Shown here piece after piece: positions 18,560-27,144 of a DNA stretch of 64,000 bases (positions within the stretch are counted from its first letter, which is position 1; each line of letters opens with the position of its first letter). This stretch comes from Nakamurella aerolata. GTDB lineage: Bacteria > Actinomycetota > Actinomycetes > Mycobacteriales > Nakamurellaceae. The translations under genes and the position numbers were made by a program. The notes beneath the pieces are model-generated. The model was not told the origin of the DNA. It made no database searches and saw only the letters and a program-made list of their open reading frames with translations. Location: NCBI RefSeq assembly GCF_013002705.1, contig NZ_JABEND010000001.1, positions 620,001-684,000 of the forward strand, read 5' to 3'.

Positions 18560-20137
18560 TCAGCCCGGCCGGTGCGCGGTGGCGTCCGGCTTGTAGTACA
18601 TCGCCTGAACCCGGACCGGGACGCCGGTCTGGGAGGCGTTCACGATCTGGTCGTTACCCACGTAGATGAAGACGTGATGCACCGGGGTGCCGTAGGTGAC
18701 CAGGTCGCCGGGCTGCAGGTCGGACAACGGAACTTCCGGCAGGGTGGCTTGGCCACCGCTGGTGCGCGGAATGGTGACGCCGGCCTGCGCCCACGCCCAC
18801 GACGTCAGACCGGAACAGTCGAACGAGCTCGGCCCGGCCGCGCCGTACACGTACGGCATGCCGACCCGCGACAGTGCGGCCTCGACCGCAATCTGGGCCT
18901 TGCCGCTCGCCGGCGCGGCAACGGGCGCCTGCTCGGTGGTCTGCTCCTCGGAGGTCTGTTCTTCGGTGGTCTGCTGCTCGGTGGTCTGCTGCTCGGTGGT
19001 CTGCTGCTCGGTGGTCTGCTCCTGAGCCGCCGTGCTCGGGGCCTCGGGCGCGGCGGCAGCCTGCTGCTGACCTCCGCCGGCCGGCTGCTCGGTGGTCTGA
19101 TCCTGCGCGGCCTGGTTGGCCGCCTGCTGCTCGGCCTGGGCCTGAGCGGCGGCGGAAGCTTCAGAAGCCGCTGAAGCCTCCGAGGCCGAAGACGCCGATG
19201 CCTCGGACTGCCGGCTCTGCTCGGCTGCGCGCTCGGCGGCCTGCCGCCTGCGCTCGGCCTCTTGGGCGGCCAGCGCCTCCTGGCGCTCCTTCTCCGACAA
19301 CGACTTGTAGAGCTTTTCCAACTCGGCGGCCTGCGTGCGCAGCGCCGATTCCCGTTGCTGGGCAGCGACTCTGGCCTGCTTGGCGGCGGAAGCGGCGGTG
19401 TCCGCCTCCTTCTTGGCCTGTTCGGCCTGCCGCAGCGCCGCAGCCGAGCGGCCCTGTGCGGCCTCGGCGTCGGCGGCTGAGGTCTTGGCGGTGCCGGCGG
19501 CGTCGGCGGCGGCGACACTGGCCCGCTTGGCGCTGTCAAGGGTCTGCTGCGACTGGTCGGCCACCACGTTGAGCTGGGCGGCCTTGTCCAGGAAGTCGTC
19601 CGGCGACTGCGCGGTGAGCAGCGCCGACATCGAGCCGAGCCGGGCACCGCGGAAGCTCGCCGACGCGAACTTCTCCACCTTGGTCTGCCACTGCTGGTTG
19701 ACGGCGGCGGCCTGCTGCGAACGCTGCTGCGCTGTCTTCGCGGCGGCGTCTGCCTTTGCACTCTCGGCCGCCGCCTTGCTGGCCACCGACCGCTTGGTCT
19801 GCACCGCCTTGGCGGCGGCGGAGGCCTTCGCGCCGGCGGCCGCTTCGGCCTCCTTGGCCTGCAGCGACTGCTCGTTGAGCATGTCGGCCTTCTCGCCGGC
19901 GTCCAGCCAGGCCTGCTTGGCGTCAGCGGCGGTGTCCGGGGTGTCGCCGTTGAGGTCGGTGGGGGTGGCCGGCAGTGCAGCCGGCGTCGCCGGTCGCAAG
20001 ACCGGCGCGGCAGCCGGGTGCGGTGCCGTCGGCTGCGCCGTTGCCGGCGCGGCCACCGCGGTGAAGGCCAGCGCCGGCACGCTCAGTGCCGCGACAGCGG
20101 AGATCAGACGGGCGTGCTTACGGTGTTGCTTGGCCAC
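18560..20137 (-). CDS. NlpC/P60 peptidoglycan endopeptidase with coiled coil and Gln/Thr linker
   Basis: A 525-residue secreted cell-wall hydrolase. A short basic N-terminus and hydrophobic core (ISAVAALSVPALAFTAVAA) form a signal peptide. Residues about 70-330 are an Ala/Lys/Glu-rich coiled coil, as in RipA-type proteins; a Thr-Glu-Gln repeat linker follows. The C-terminal NlpC/P60 domain has the nucleophile in FDCSGLTSWAWAQAG and the His in HHVFIYVGNDQIVNA. These enzymes cut the D-Glu to meso-diaminopimelate bond of stem peptides. I chose GTG 20137, which has AAGGAAGG 8 bases upstream and places the signal peptide at the N-terminus. It follows the paralog by 91 bases and is probably under the same riboswitch. 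Confidence 0.9.
   Translation of the reverse strand: MAKQHRKHARLISAVAALSVPALAFTAVAAPATAQPTAPHPAAAPVLRPATPAALPATPTDLNGDTPDTAADAKQAWLDAGEKADMLNEQSLQAKEAEAAAGAKASAAAKAVQTKRSVASKAAAESAKADAAAKTAQQRSQQAAAVNQQWQTKVEKFASASFRGARLGSMSALLTAQSPDDFLDKAAQLNVVADQSQQTLDSAKRASVAAADAAGTAKTSAADAEAAQGRSAAALRQAEQAKKEADTAASAAKQARVAAQQRESALRTQAAELEKLYKSLSEKERQEALAAQEAERRRQAAERAAEQSRQSEASASSASEASAASEASAAAQAQAEQQAANQAAQDQTTEQPAGGGQQQAAAAPEAPSTAAQEQTTEQQTTEQQTTEQQTTEEQTSEEQTTEQAPVAAPASGKAQIAVEAALSRVGMPYVYGAAGPSSFDCSGLTSWAWAQAGVTIPRTSGGQATLPEVPLSDLQPGDLVTYGTPVHHVFIYVGNDQIVNASQTGVPVRVQAMYYKPDATAHRPG
18932..19021 (-). repeat. 15-base tandem repeat in the NlpC/P60 linker
   Basis: Six copies of a 15-base unit (CTCGGTGGTCTGCTG on the plus strand), three nearly identical, encoding Thr-Thr-Glu-Gln-Gln repeats between the coiled coil and the catalytic domain. 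Confidence 0.93.
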
Positions 20138-20228
20138 GCGGGCCACCTTCCTTAACTGGCTGGCTTGGGCGCGGGAGATGTTGCGCTGCAGCCGGATTCG
20201 GCGGTGCGGGTAGCGGACAAAGGACGGC

Positions 20229-21620
20229 TCAGCCAACCACTCGGTGGCCGGTCGGATTGTTTTTGTTGTAGTACATGCTCATCACCATGACCGGCTTCGA
20301 CGAGGTCGATGCGTTCACGATCTGGCCGTTGCCGATGTACAGCGCGACGTGGCTCACCGGGCTGTAATAGGTGATCAGGTCACCCGGCTGCAGCTCACTG
20401 AGCGGCACTTCTTGCAGCGTCGCCTGGTCGGCGGAGGTACGCGGAATGGTGACACCGGCCTGTGCCCAGGCCCATGAGGTCAACCCGGAGCAGTCGAACG
20501 CGTCCGGCCCGGCTGCACCCCAGACGTAGGGAACACCGACCTTGGACAGCGCCGCCTCTACGGCGATCTTGGCCTTCCCGCTGGCGGGTGCGGATGCCGA
20601 CGGCGTGTCCGGAGCCGCGGCTGCCTCGGCGCCGGCAGCACCCTCGGGCGCCAGGCTGCGACCGCGCGCCGCCAGCGACTGTCGCTCGGCGGCGACAGCA
20701 GCTTCAGCCTCAGCCTGCTGCGCGGCCAGGGCCTGCTGCCGCTCCTGTTCGGTCAGGCTGTTGTACAGGCCCTTCAGGCGAGCGGCCTCGGTCTTCAGAT
20801 CCTGCTGCCGCTGCTTCACCGTGGCCGAGGCCTCAACGGCCTTCCGCAACGCATCGTCGGCGCCCCGCTTGGCCTGCTGGGCATTGGTCAGGGCCGTTGA
20901 TGCCTTGGCCGCCACCGTCTTTGCCTTCTGTTGCGCCGCCTGCGCCCGCTGCGCCGCGGCGGCGGCGACGGTCTTGGCTTCAGCCGCCTTGTCCAGCACC
21001 TGTTGAGTCTCGCCGGCCACCACGTTCAGCTGAGAGGCGGTCTCCAGGAACTGGTCGGGCGAGTTGGAACTGAGCAGCGCAGAAAGCGATCCCAGCCGGG
21101 CACCACGGAAGCTGGCCGCTGCGAACTGTTGTGCCTTGGCGCGGTAGCCGGCCTCGTCGTCGGCGGCGACCCGGTACTCGGCCTGCGCCGCATCGGCCTC
21201 CGTCGACGCGGCGGCGCTTTCCTTCGCCGCCGCGGATGCGACAGCCTTGCGGTCGGCTGCGGTCTTGGCGGCGGCGGTGGCTTTGGATTTGGCCGCCTTT
21301 TGCTTCTCCTGCGCCTGCAAGACCAGTTCGTTGAGCGCACCGGCTTTCTCTTCAGCGGCCAGCCATGCTTTTTTGGCGTCGGCCGAGGAGTCGGGGTCGG
21401 CTGGGTTGGCCCGGTGACCGGGAGCGAGCGGCGCCGCGACGGCCCCTGCGGTCGGTACAGCGCGGGCCGGGCTGGCGAGTACCGGCAGCGTCAGCGCGCA
21501 CGCGGCGGCGACCGAGGCCAGGCCGAGTCGTTTGATGACGCTGGGGTGCTTGACGAGGCTGCGGTGCTTGGTGGTGCTCTGCTCGGTGGTGCTGAGGGGT
21601 GACGTGCTGTGCTGCGCCAA
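20229..21620 (-). CDS. NlpC/P60 peptidoglycan endopeptidase, paralog
   Basis: A 463-residue secreted hydrolase built like its downstream neighbour: signal peptide (LGLASVAAACALTLPVLAS), Ala/Lys/Glu-rich coiled coil over about residues 75-320, and a C-terminal NlpC/P60 domain with FDCSGLTSWAWAQ and SHVALYIGNGQIVNA. It shares the FRGARLGSLSALL motif and most of the catalytic domain with the paralog but lacks the long Thr/Glu/Gln linker, so the pair probably arose by duplication. The best available start is TTG 21620; no ATG or GTG fits better in front of the signal peptide. A c-di-AMP riboswitch lies just upstream, coupling expression to second-messenger levels. Confidence 0.88.
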   Translation of the reverse strand: MAQHSTSPLSTTEQSTTKHRSLVKHPSVIKRLGLASVAAACALTLPVLASPARAVPTAGAVAAPLAPGHRANPADPDSSADAKKAWLAAEEKAGALNELVLQAQEKQKAAKSKATAAAKTAADRKAVASAAAKESAAASTEADAAQAEYRVAADDEAGYRAKAQQFAAASFRGARLGSLSALLSSNSPDQFLETASQLNVVAGETQQVLDKAAEAKTVAAAAAQRAQAAQQKAKTVAAKASTALTNAQQAKRGADDALRKAVEASATVKQRQQDLKTEAARLKGLYNSLTEQERQQALAAQQAEAEAAVAAERQSLAARGRSLAPEGAAGAEAAAAPDTPSASAPASGKAKIAVEAALSKVGVPYVWGAAGPDAFDCSGLTSWAWAQAGVTIPRTSADQATLQEVPLSELQPGDLITYYSPVSHVALYIGNGQIVNASTSSKPVMVMSMYYNKNNPTGHRVVG

Positions 21621-21639
21621 GGCTCGGCGTGCCCTTTCT

Positions 21640-21812
21640 TCCCTTGCCGCCTACCGAGTTAGCTGACGGGTTCGGGCAAGGAAGTGCCCTCCCTCCACAA
21701 ACGAAGGATTCACCCCAGATAACCGTGGGTCCCCGGCTCGACCACCCCGAAAAGGTCGACTCGGCGGTGACCTTCCTGATGCGGCGGGCGCCGGTTCAGC
21801 TGAGAAGGTCTC
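21640..21812 (-). promoter_or_regulatory. Cyclic di-AMP (ydaO-yuaA) riboswitch
   Basis: On the minus strand the leader contains CAGCTGAACC, GGGGACCCA, then CTGGGGTGAATCC, and ends with CCGAACCCGTCAGCTAACTC and GGTAGGC. These are the conserved blocks of the ydaO-yuaA class in the right order and spacing. It ends about 20-30 bases before the start of the NlpC/P60 gene. In actinobacteria this class commonly controls resuscitation and cell-wall hydrolase genes, usually turning them off when c-di-AMP is high. The 5' boundary is approximate. Confidence 0.9.
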
Positions 21813-21903
21813 GATCAGGTTACGAGATGGCTACGGTCTGAGTCCAGCCAGGACTTCACCCGGTCGTGTTACCCCCATCACCCGCCGTACTGCCCGGTTT
21901 ATG

Positions 21904-21929
21904 CAGGTCAGCGTCATACGCCTGACCTG
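21904..21929. repeat. Inverted repeat in the NlpC/P60 leader
   Basis: CAGGTCAG pairs with CTGACCTG across ten bases. It lies upstream of the riboswitch within the 453-base gap between the NYN-domain gene and the hydrolase operon. It could be an operator or the terminator of the NYN-domain gene. Confidence 0.5.
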
Positions 21930-22009
21930 ACCCCACTTTGAGTATCGCCACTCCCGTCCCATGGGCCACAGAAATCACACTATGCACACCTGTGACTTCT
22001 GTTTGTTTT

Positions 22010-22045
22010 GTCACAAGAGACCCACTACGTCACTCCCGTCACAAG
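22010..22045. promoter_or_regulatory. GTCAC-type direct repeats, possible MtrA sites
   Basis: GTCACAAG occurs at 22010-22017 and 22038-22045, and the second is preceded by GTCAC after four bases (22029-22042). A further GTGAC half-site at 21992 makes an inverted pair with 22010. MtrA, the actinobacterial cell-wall response regulator, binds direct repeats of GTNAC or GTCACA type and controls such hydrolases; the match is by eye only. Confidence 0.4.
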
Positions 22046-22073
22046 CGCGGGCGAACACAGCAGGAACCATCAG

Positions 22074-23462
22074 TCAGCCAAGCGGGTGCACAACGCGCAA
22101 CAGCAGCTCGGACGGCACCACCTGGGCACCGGCGGCCGCAACGTCATCGGCGATGGCCCGATCGGAGGTGACCACCAACAGCGTGCGGCCGACGGGCTCG
22201 GCGGCGACCAGCCGCCGGATCACGTCGTCGGCGATCACCTCCGGCGGCGAGAAAAGCACCCTGATCTTGCGCCCGGCCGGCGGCGGGGTACGTACCGCGG
22301 CGCCGTCGAACACCACGGTGATCTCGGCGGAGGTGCGGGCGGCGAGCGCCGACAGCGACCGGATCAGCCGGTCACGCTGATCGGTCAGGGTCAGCTGCGG
22401 GTATCCGGTCTTGGTGACGTTGTAGCCGTCGACGATCAGGTGGGCACCGGGAACGGCCAGCAACTCGCTGACCTGTTCCACCCGGCTGACCGGCGCGGCC
22501 GGGCGGTGCCCGGCGCGCAGCTCGGCCGCCACCCGATCCCCCGGCAGTTCGCCGCCGGATTGCAGCGACCACTCGCGGCGCAGTCCGGTCACCGACTGCG
22601 CCAGGGCGGTAAGCAACAGCTCGATCCGGCGATCGGCCGCCCCGCGCTCCCGCTGCTGAGCCTCCCGCCCGGTGACTGTGGCGGTGTGCATGGCCTCGTT
22701 GCGCCGGTTCAGCATCGCGACCCGATCTTCCAGCCTTGCCACCTCGGCCTGCTGGCGGTCCCGCTGCTGGGCCGCGGTGTGCCGAAGCTCCTGCAGCTCG
22801 GCGCGGGCCGCCTCGGCCTCGTCCCTGGCCTGACGCAGCCGCACCCCCTGCTCCCGCAACCGCCCTTGCAGGTTCTGCGCCTGCGCCGCCAGTCGCGCCA
22901 GCTCGGCCGCAGAACCGTTGCTGCTGTTGGCATCCGGCCGGATGCCGGCGGACCCACCGGCCGCACTCTCCCCCGCCAGCCGCCCGGCCAACGCGTCGAT
23001 CTCGCGCTCCAGCTCCGTGATCCGGCGACGGGCCGCAGCCAACGAATGCTGGTCCCGCAGCCTGCGCAGCGCCGCCTGCGGTACCTCAGCGCCGGCAAGG
23101 TAGGCCAGTGCCACAGCGGTGACGTCGTCCGCCTCGTCGGCGGCGGGACTGTCGGTGAGGGCGACAGGGGTGTCGGCGGCAGGGCGGTAGGCGCCAGGGC
23201 TGTCGGCGGCGGACGGTCCGGCGAGGTCGCGCACGGCGGTGGCCACCAGCGCGCGGAACCCGGCATCGGACTCCACCGCAGCAGCCAGCACCGCCGCGCC
23301 GCTGCGGGCTCGCTTGGCCGGAGCGAACCTCGCGACAGCGGCCACCGCGGCCGGGAGCTGCTCGATCGGCGCCGCGGCAACCGCCACCGCCGCGGCCGCG
23401 ATCACCCGCGTCCGCACCGCCTCGGGAAGTTCGGCCAGATGCACCGCCCAATCATCCAGCAC
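22074..23462 (-). CDS. NYN (PIN-like) domain putative RNA-binding protein
   Basis: A 462-residue protein. The N-terminal 115 residues are an Ala-rich helical region, then a long coiled coil (about 135-285, Arg/Glu/Ala/Gln-rich heptads), and a C-terminal YacP-type NYN domain with LIVDGYNVTKTGYP, TVVFDGA, VLFSPPEVIADDVI and VVTSDRAIADDVAAAG. The acidic residues of the PIN-like fold are present, so ribonuclease activity is plausible. It starts at GTG 23462, 47 bases from the divergent DnaQ-UvrC gene, and lies upstream of the NlpC/P60 operon. Homologs occur at this position in several actinobacteria; the RNA target is unknown. Confidence 0.8.
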   Translation of the reverse strand: MLDDWAVHLAELPEAVRTRVIAAAAVAVAAAPIEQLPAAVAAVARFAPAKRARSGAAVLAAAVESDAGFRALVATAVRDLAGPSAADSPGAYRPAADTPVALTDSPAADEADDVTAVALAYLAGAEVPQAALRRLRDQHSLAAARRRITELEREIDALAGRLAGESAAGGSAGIRPDANSSNGSAAELARLAAQAQNLQGRLREQGVRLRQARDEAEAARAELQELRHTAAQQRDRQQAEVARLEDRVAMLNRRNEAMHTATVTGREAQQRERGAADRRIELLLTALAQSVTGLRREWSLQSGGELPGDRVAAELRAGHRPAAPVSRVEQVSELLAVPGAHLIVDGYNVTKTGYPQLTLTDQRDRLIRSLSALAARTSAEITVVFDGAAVRTPPPAGRKIRVLFSPPEVIADDVIRRLVAAEPVGRTLLVVTSDRAIADDVAAAGAQVVPSELLLRVVHPLG

Positions 23463-23509
23463 CGCGCGGCCGGCCCTGACTGTCGGAGGCGGCTCCTAGG
23501 GTCCGAGCT

Positions 23510-25291
23510 GTGACCTCCGTTGCGCCTGAGATTGCTGGGACTCGTGTTCCCACGCTACAGCCGAGCTTCGACGAGCTTTCGGAACCGCTGCGCGAGACCA
23601 CTTTTGTGGTGGTCGACCTTGAGACAACGGGCGGGTCGGCGCGCACCGAACGGATCACCGAGATCGGCGCGGTCAAGGTCCGCGGCGGTCAGGTGCTCGG
23701 CGAGTTCGCAACCCTGGTCGATCCCGGCCGGTCCATCCCACCGAACATCACCATCCTCACCGGAATCACCAACGCCATGGTGGTCGGAGCTCCGCGCATC
23801 GACTCGGTGCTGCCCAGCTTTCTGGAGTTCTCCCGCAACTGCGTGCTGGTGGCCCACAACGCCGGGTTCGACATGGGCTTTCTGCGGGCGGCTTGTCAAC
23901 GGCTGGGGCTGCCGTGGCCGGCCCCGCGGGTGATCGACACGGTGCGGCTGGCCAGGAGCGCGCTCAGCAAGGACGAGGCACCCAGCGTCCGGCTCGGTGC
24001 GCTGGCGCCGCTGTTGGGTGCCACCGTGAGGCCCGACCACCGCGCGCTGACCGACGCGAGGGCCACCGTCGACGTGCTGCACGCGCTGTTCGAGCGGCTC
24101 GGTGCCGTCGGCGTCCAGTCGATGGACGAGCTGGTGCACGCCCAGCGCCGGGTGTCAACCGCACAACGCCGCAAACGTCATCTGGCGCAAGGGCTTCCGG
24201 CGGCGCCAGGTGTCTACCTTTTCCGCGGCGCGAAGGACGAGGTGCTCTACGTCGGCACCTCGAAGAACCTGCGGCAGCGGGTGCGCAGCTACTTCGGCCG
24301 AAGCGAGCAGCGGCGGCGTATCCGGCACATGGTGACGCTGGCCGAGCGGGTCGATCATGTGGTCTGCGCGCACAGTCTTGAGGCGCAGGTGCGCGAGCAG
24401 CGGCTGATCGCGGCGCACCAGCCGCGGTACAACCGCCGGTCCAAGCAGCCGCATCGGGGCTGGTGGGTGGTGCTCACCAGCGAGGCCTTTCCTCGGCTTT
24501 CGGTGGTACCGGCGCAGTCGCCGCAGTTGGGCCGTACCGCAAACCCGTTGGGCCCCTTCTGGTCTCGGGCGGCGGCACTGGAGGCGGTGGACGCGTTGCA
24601 CTCCGCGGTGCGGATCAGGCGGTGCACCCAGCGGATCCGCCGCCACGATCCGGATGGCACCGCCTGCGCGCTGGCCGAACTGGGCAAGTGTGGCGCGCCG
24701 TGCGCCGGGCTGGAGTCGGTCACCGACTACGCAGCCCACGTCATGCAGGTCACCGGCATGGTCGCCGGCAGCAACGACGACGTGCTGACCGGGCTGCATC
24801 AGCGGGTGGTGCAACTCGGTAGCGCCGGCCGCTTCGACGACGCCGCTACCGCGCGAGATCGGTTGGCAGCCTTGGCCTCCGTGCTGCATCGCGGTCAGCG
24901 GTTGGCCGCGCTGTGCGGCATCGCCGAGCTGGTCGCGGCCCGGCCGGACGGATCGGGCGGTTGGGAGTTCAGCGTCATCCGGCACGGCCGGCTCGCTGGG
25001 GCGGGAGTGGCGCGCCGGGGCGTCGCGCCGATGCCGATCGTGCACCTGCTGCAGGCTTCCGCCGAGACCGTGCGGCCGGCGGCGGGTCCGCTGCCCGCGG
25101 CCTCGGCCGAAGAGACCAGCACCATCCTTGCCTGGTTGGATCAGCCCGGCACCCGGCTGGTGTCCAGCACGCAGCCGTGGTCGCTGCCGGCCAGGGCGGC
25201 CGGCCGGTGGCAGCCGTTCGTCGACGCCGCGGCCGTCGCCAGGGGCAGTCTGAGCGGCGCCGACCTGCGCCGGCACGCCGTCACCGGCTGA
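23510..25291 (+). CDS. DEDDh exonuclease fused to UvrC-like GIY-YIG domain
   Basis: A 593-residue protein like Rv2191. Residues about 30-200 are a DnaQ-type 3'-5' exonuclease: FVVVDLETTG (first Asp and Glu), VAHNAGFDMGFL, and HRALTDARATVDVL (His/Asp). From about 220 a GIY-YIG nuclease domain begins (APGVYLFRGA then VLYVGTSKNLRQRVRSYF), followed by a UvrC-like Cys-bearing region (KCGAPCAGLESVTDY). This combines a proofreading-type exonuclease with a UvrC-N endonuclease-like domain, suggesting a DNA repair role. It starts at GTG 23510. No partner UvrA/B genes are nearby. Confidence 0.88.
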   Translation: MTSVAPEIAGTRVPTLQPSFDELSEPLRETTFVVVDLETTGGSARTERITEIGAVKVRGGQVLGEFATLVDPGRSIPPNITILTGITNAMVVGAPRIDSVLPSFLEFSRNCVLVAHNAGFDMGFLRAACQRLGLPWPAPRVIDTVRLARSALSKDEAPSVRLGALAPLLGATVRPDHRALTDARATVDVLHALFERLGAVGVQSMDELVHAQRRVSTAQRRKRHLAQGLPAAPGVYLFRGAKDEVLYVGTSKNLRQRVRSYFGRSEQRRRIRHMVTLAERVDHVVCAHSLEAQVREQRLIAAHQPRYNRRSKQPHRGWWVVLTSEAFPRLSVVPAQSPQLGRTANPLGPFWSRAAALEAVDALHSAVRIRRCTQRIRRHDPDGTACALAELGKCGAPCAGLESVTDYAAHVMQVTGMVAGSNDDVLTGLHQRVVQLGSAGRFDDAATARDRLAALASVLHRGQRLAALCGIAELVAARPDGSGGWEFSVIRHGRLAGAGVARRGVAPMPIVHLLQASAETVRPAAGPLPAASAEETSTILAWLDQPGTRLVSSTQPWSLPARAAGRWQPFVDAAAVARGSLSGADLRRHAVTG

Positions 25292-25395
25292 TTCCGGCGG
25301 CACCGATGAGTTCCCGGCGCGGCCGCGGTCTGAGTGGAGACAGCCGGCGAACCGCCGAATTGACGACCGCCGCAGCAAAGATCAAGGAGCAGATC

Positions 25396-25962
25396 ATGAC
25401 CACGTCAGCCTCAACCACACCCACATCGGCACCAGCATCCGCTGCCACATCCACGAAGCCGAAACTGGTGCCCTGCTTGTGGTTCAACATGAACGCCGAA
25501 GAGGCGGTGCAGTTCTACGCCGGGATCATCCCCGACACCAAGGTGATCGCCACCAGCTACTACACCGACAACATGCCGCTGCCGGACGGGACCGTGCTCA
25601 CTGTTGAGTTCGAATTGGCCGGGCAGCGGTACACCGCTCTGAACGGTGGCGATCAGTTCCCCTTCACCGAGGCGATTTCACTGCAGCTGTACGTCGACGA
25701 TCAGGCCGAGCTGGATCGGTACTGGGCGGCGCTCACCGCCGACGGCGGCAGCGAGGGACCGTGCGGCTGGCTGAAGGACAAGTACGGGCTCAGCTGGCAG
25801 ATTGTGCCGACGGCCATCGAGCAGTGGATCAACGATCCCGATCGGGAGCGCGCCGCCGCCGTCGCCGGCGCACTGATGAAGATGCACAAGATCGATATCG
25901 CCGCCCTGCAGGCCGCGGCCGACAATGCCTCAGCGGCCTCAGCGCCGGTCAGCTCAGCCTGA
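25396..25962 (+). CDS. PhnB-like VOC superfamily protein
   Basis: A 188-residue protein with a Thr/Ser/Ala-rich N-terminus and a VOC/3-demethylubiquinone methyltransferase-like fold: PCLWFNMNAEEAVQFYAGII, TVEFELAGQRYTALNGG, and CGWLKDKYGLSWQIVP. Proteins of this PhnB-like group are cytosolic and mostly of unknown function. ATG 25396 has AAGGAGC 6 bases upstream. Its last 14 bases overlap the convergent amidohydrolase gene. The C-terminal Ala/Ser tail is low-complexity. Confidence 0.8.
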   Translation: MTTSASTTPTSAPASAATSTKPKLVPCLWFNMNAEEAVQFYAGIIPDTKVIATSYYTDNMPLPDGTVLTVEFELAGQRYTALNGGDQFPFTEAISLQLYVDDQAELDRYWAALTADGGSEGPCGWLKDKYGLSWQIVPTAIEQWINDPDRERAAAVAGALMKMHKIDIAALQAAADNASAASAPVSSA

Positions 25963-26737
25963 ACAGGGCCGCAGCGTTGTCGTGCAGCACCGCTCGCCGC
26001 ACCGCCGACCCGGCACCGGACGCGGCCGCTTCGACGGTGGCCAGTGCCGCGGCCGGCACACCGTACGGGGTGTTGCTGCCGAACAGGCAGCGCTCGGGCA
26101 ACTCACGGATCGCGGCGGCGACCACGAACGCCTGGAGCGCGCTGGAAAGGTCGAGGTACAGGTTCGGCTGCGCGCAGGCCAGCTCGACCGCAAGCATGGC
26201 GTGCAGCCCGCCGAATGCGCCGACGATCAGTGGCACCGTCCGGTACCGCTTGGCCAACGCGGCATAGCCGGCCAGGTCTGCCGCGGTGTTGGGCCAGAAA
26301 CCATGCACCAGAACGGGTATGCCGCCGTGGTCGGCGGCCAGCGCCAGCACCGGCGCGATCGCGTCGGCACCGTCCGGTGATGGGGTGAGCTCGCCGATCC
26401 CGACGTAGCCGGGCTGGCGCAGCTGGGCTTCGACCACGTCGGCGAGTTCCGCCGGCGGCAACCACAGCGGCGCCGCGGCCAACGCCCTGGTGCGCGCCGG
26501 CCAGGCCTCGACGGCGCCGGCCAGCTCGGCGGCCGCGGCCTGGAACGAGCCGGCGGCCGGGTCACCGGCCACCACCTGCTGCAGCCGGCCGAACTCCGCC
26601 TGTACCTCGGCGGTGGTGCCGGTTCGTTCCGGATGCACCCTGGTGCTGGCGAGGACGGTCAGCTCGATGCCGAGCTCGGCGTCGGCCGTCAGCCTGCGGT
26701 CAAGATCGTCGGTGACGTGGGCGTGGATATCGATCAC
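25949..26737 (-). CDS. Amidohydrolase (TIM-barrel, metal-dependent)
   Basis: A 262-residue protein of the amidohydrolase-2 type. IDIHAHVTDD at the N-terminus provides the H-x-H metal site; PVLVHGFWPN contains the next His; FGSNTPYG near the C-terminus stands where the catalytic Asp is expected (S-D-T/F-P in many relatives), but here reads Ser-Asn-Thr-Pro, so the usual Asp is replaced by Asn. That substitution could reduce activity. It starts at GTG 26737 and overlaps the VOC gene tail to tail by 14 bases. Substrate unknown. Confidence 0.7.
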   Translation of the reverse strand: MIDIHAHVTDDLDRRLTADAELGIELTVLASTRVHPERTGTTAEVQAEFGRLQQVVAGDPAAGSFQAAAAELAGAVEAWPARTRALAAAPLWLPPAELADVVEAQLRQPGYVGIGELTPSPDGADAIAPVLALAADHGGIPVLVHGFWPNTAADLAGYAALAKRYRTVPLIVGAFGGLHAMLAVELACAQPNLYLDLSSALQAFVVAAAIRELPERCLFGSNTPYGVPAAALATVEAAASGAGSAVRRAVLHDNAAALFRLS

Positions 26738-26800
26738 GTCTGCGCACGCTAAAGCTGTGCGCTGGTGTCAAGGTCAAGTCACGGCCTGCGACCAGACCAT

Positions 26801-26806
26801 TAAGCT
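26801..26806 (+). promoter_or_regulatory. -10 element of the AsnC-type gene (leaderless start)
   Basis: TAAGCT ends 7 bases before ATG 26814, with no ribosome-binding site in between. Confidence 0.4.
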
Positions 26807-26813
26807 GAGCGCC

Positions 26814-27095
26814 ATGGTGACCGCGATTGTCTTGATCTCAGCCAGCGCCGAGGCGATTCCGCAGACCGCGCAGGCGATCGCTGATCTGGACGGCGTGCAG
26901 GAGGTGTTCTCCTGCGCCGGCGACGTCGACCTGATCGCGATCGTCAAGGCGACCGATCACGAGGGCATCGCCGACATCGTGCCCAATCACATCTCCAGGG
27001 TGCCCGGCGTCGAACGCACCGTCACTCACATCGCGTTCCGCTCGTACTCCACCCGCGACACCGACGACGCCTTCTCCATCGGCATGAGTTCCTGA
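26814..27095 (+). CDS. Stand-alone Lrp/AsnC ligand-binding (RAM) domain protein
   Basis: A 93-residue protein that consists only of the Lrp/AsnC effector-binding domain: AIVLISASAEAIPQTAQAIADL, VQEVFSCAGDVDLIAIVKA and VERTVTHIAFRSYS fit the alpha-beta sandwich, with no DNA-binding helix-turn-helix before it. Such single-domain proteins form oligomers and bind amino acids. It begins at ATG 26814 after a -10 box. It is divergent from the amidohydrolase and converges on trpD after 49 bases, a position where an amino-acid sensor could be informative, though no link is shown. Confidence 0.85.
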   Translation: MVTAIVLISASAEAIPQTAQAIADLDGVQEVFSCAGDVDLIAIVKATDHEGIADIVPNHISRVPGVERTVTHIAFRSYSTRDTDDAFSIGMSS

Positions 27096-27144
27096 TAACC
27101 CGGTAGCGCCGGACCAGAGCGGGACGAGAGCCGCCTGGCGAAAT

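Noticed and set aside
20138-20236. TTG 20236 as the start of the first NlpC/P60 gene
   Set aside because: It adds a basic segment before the signal peptide, whereas GTG 20137 has an AAGGAAGG site 8 bases upstream.
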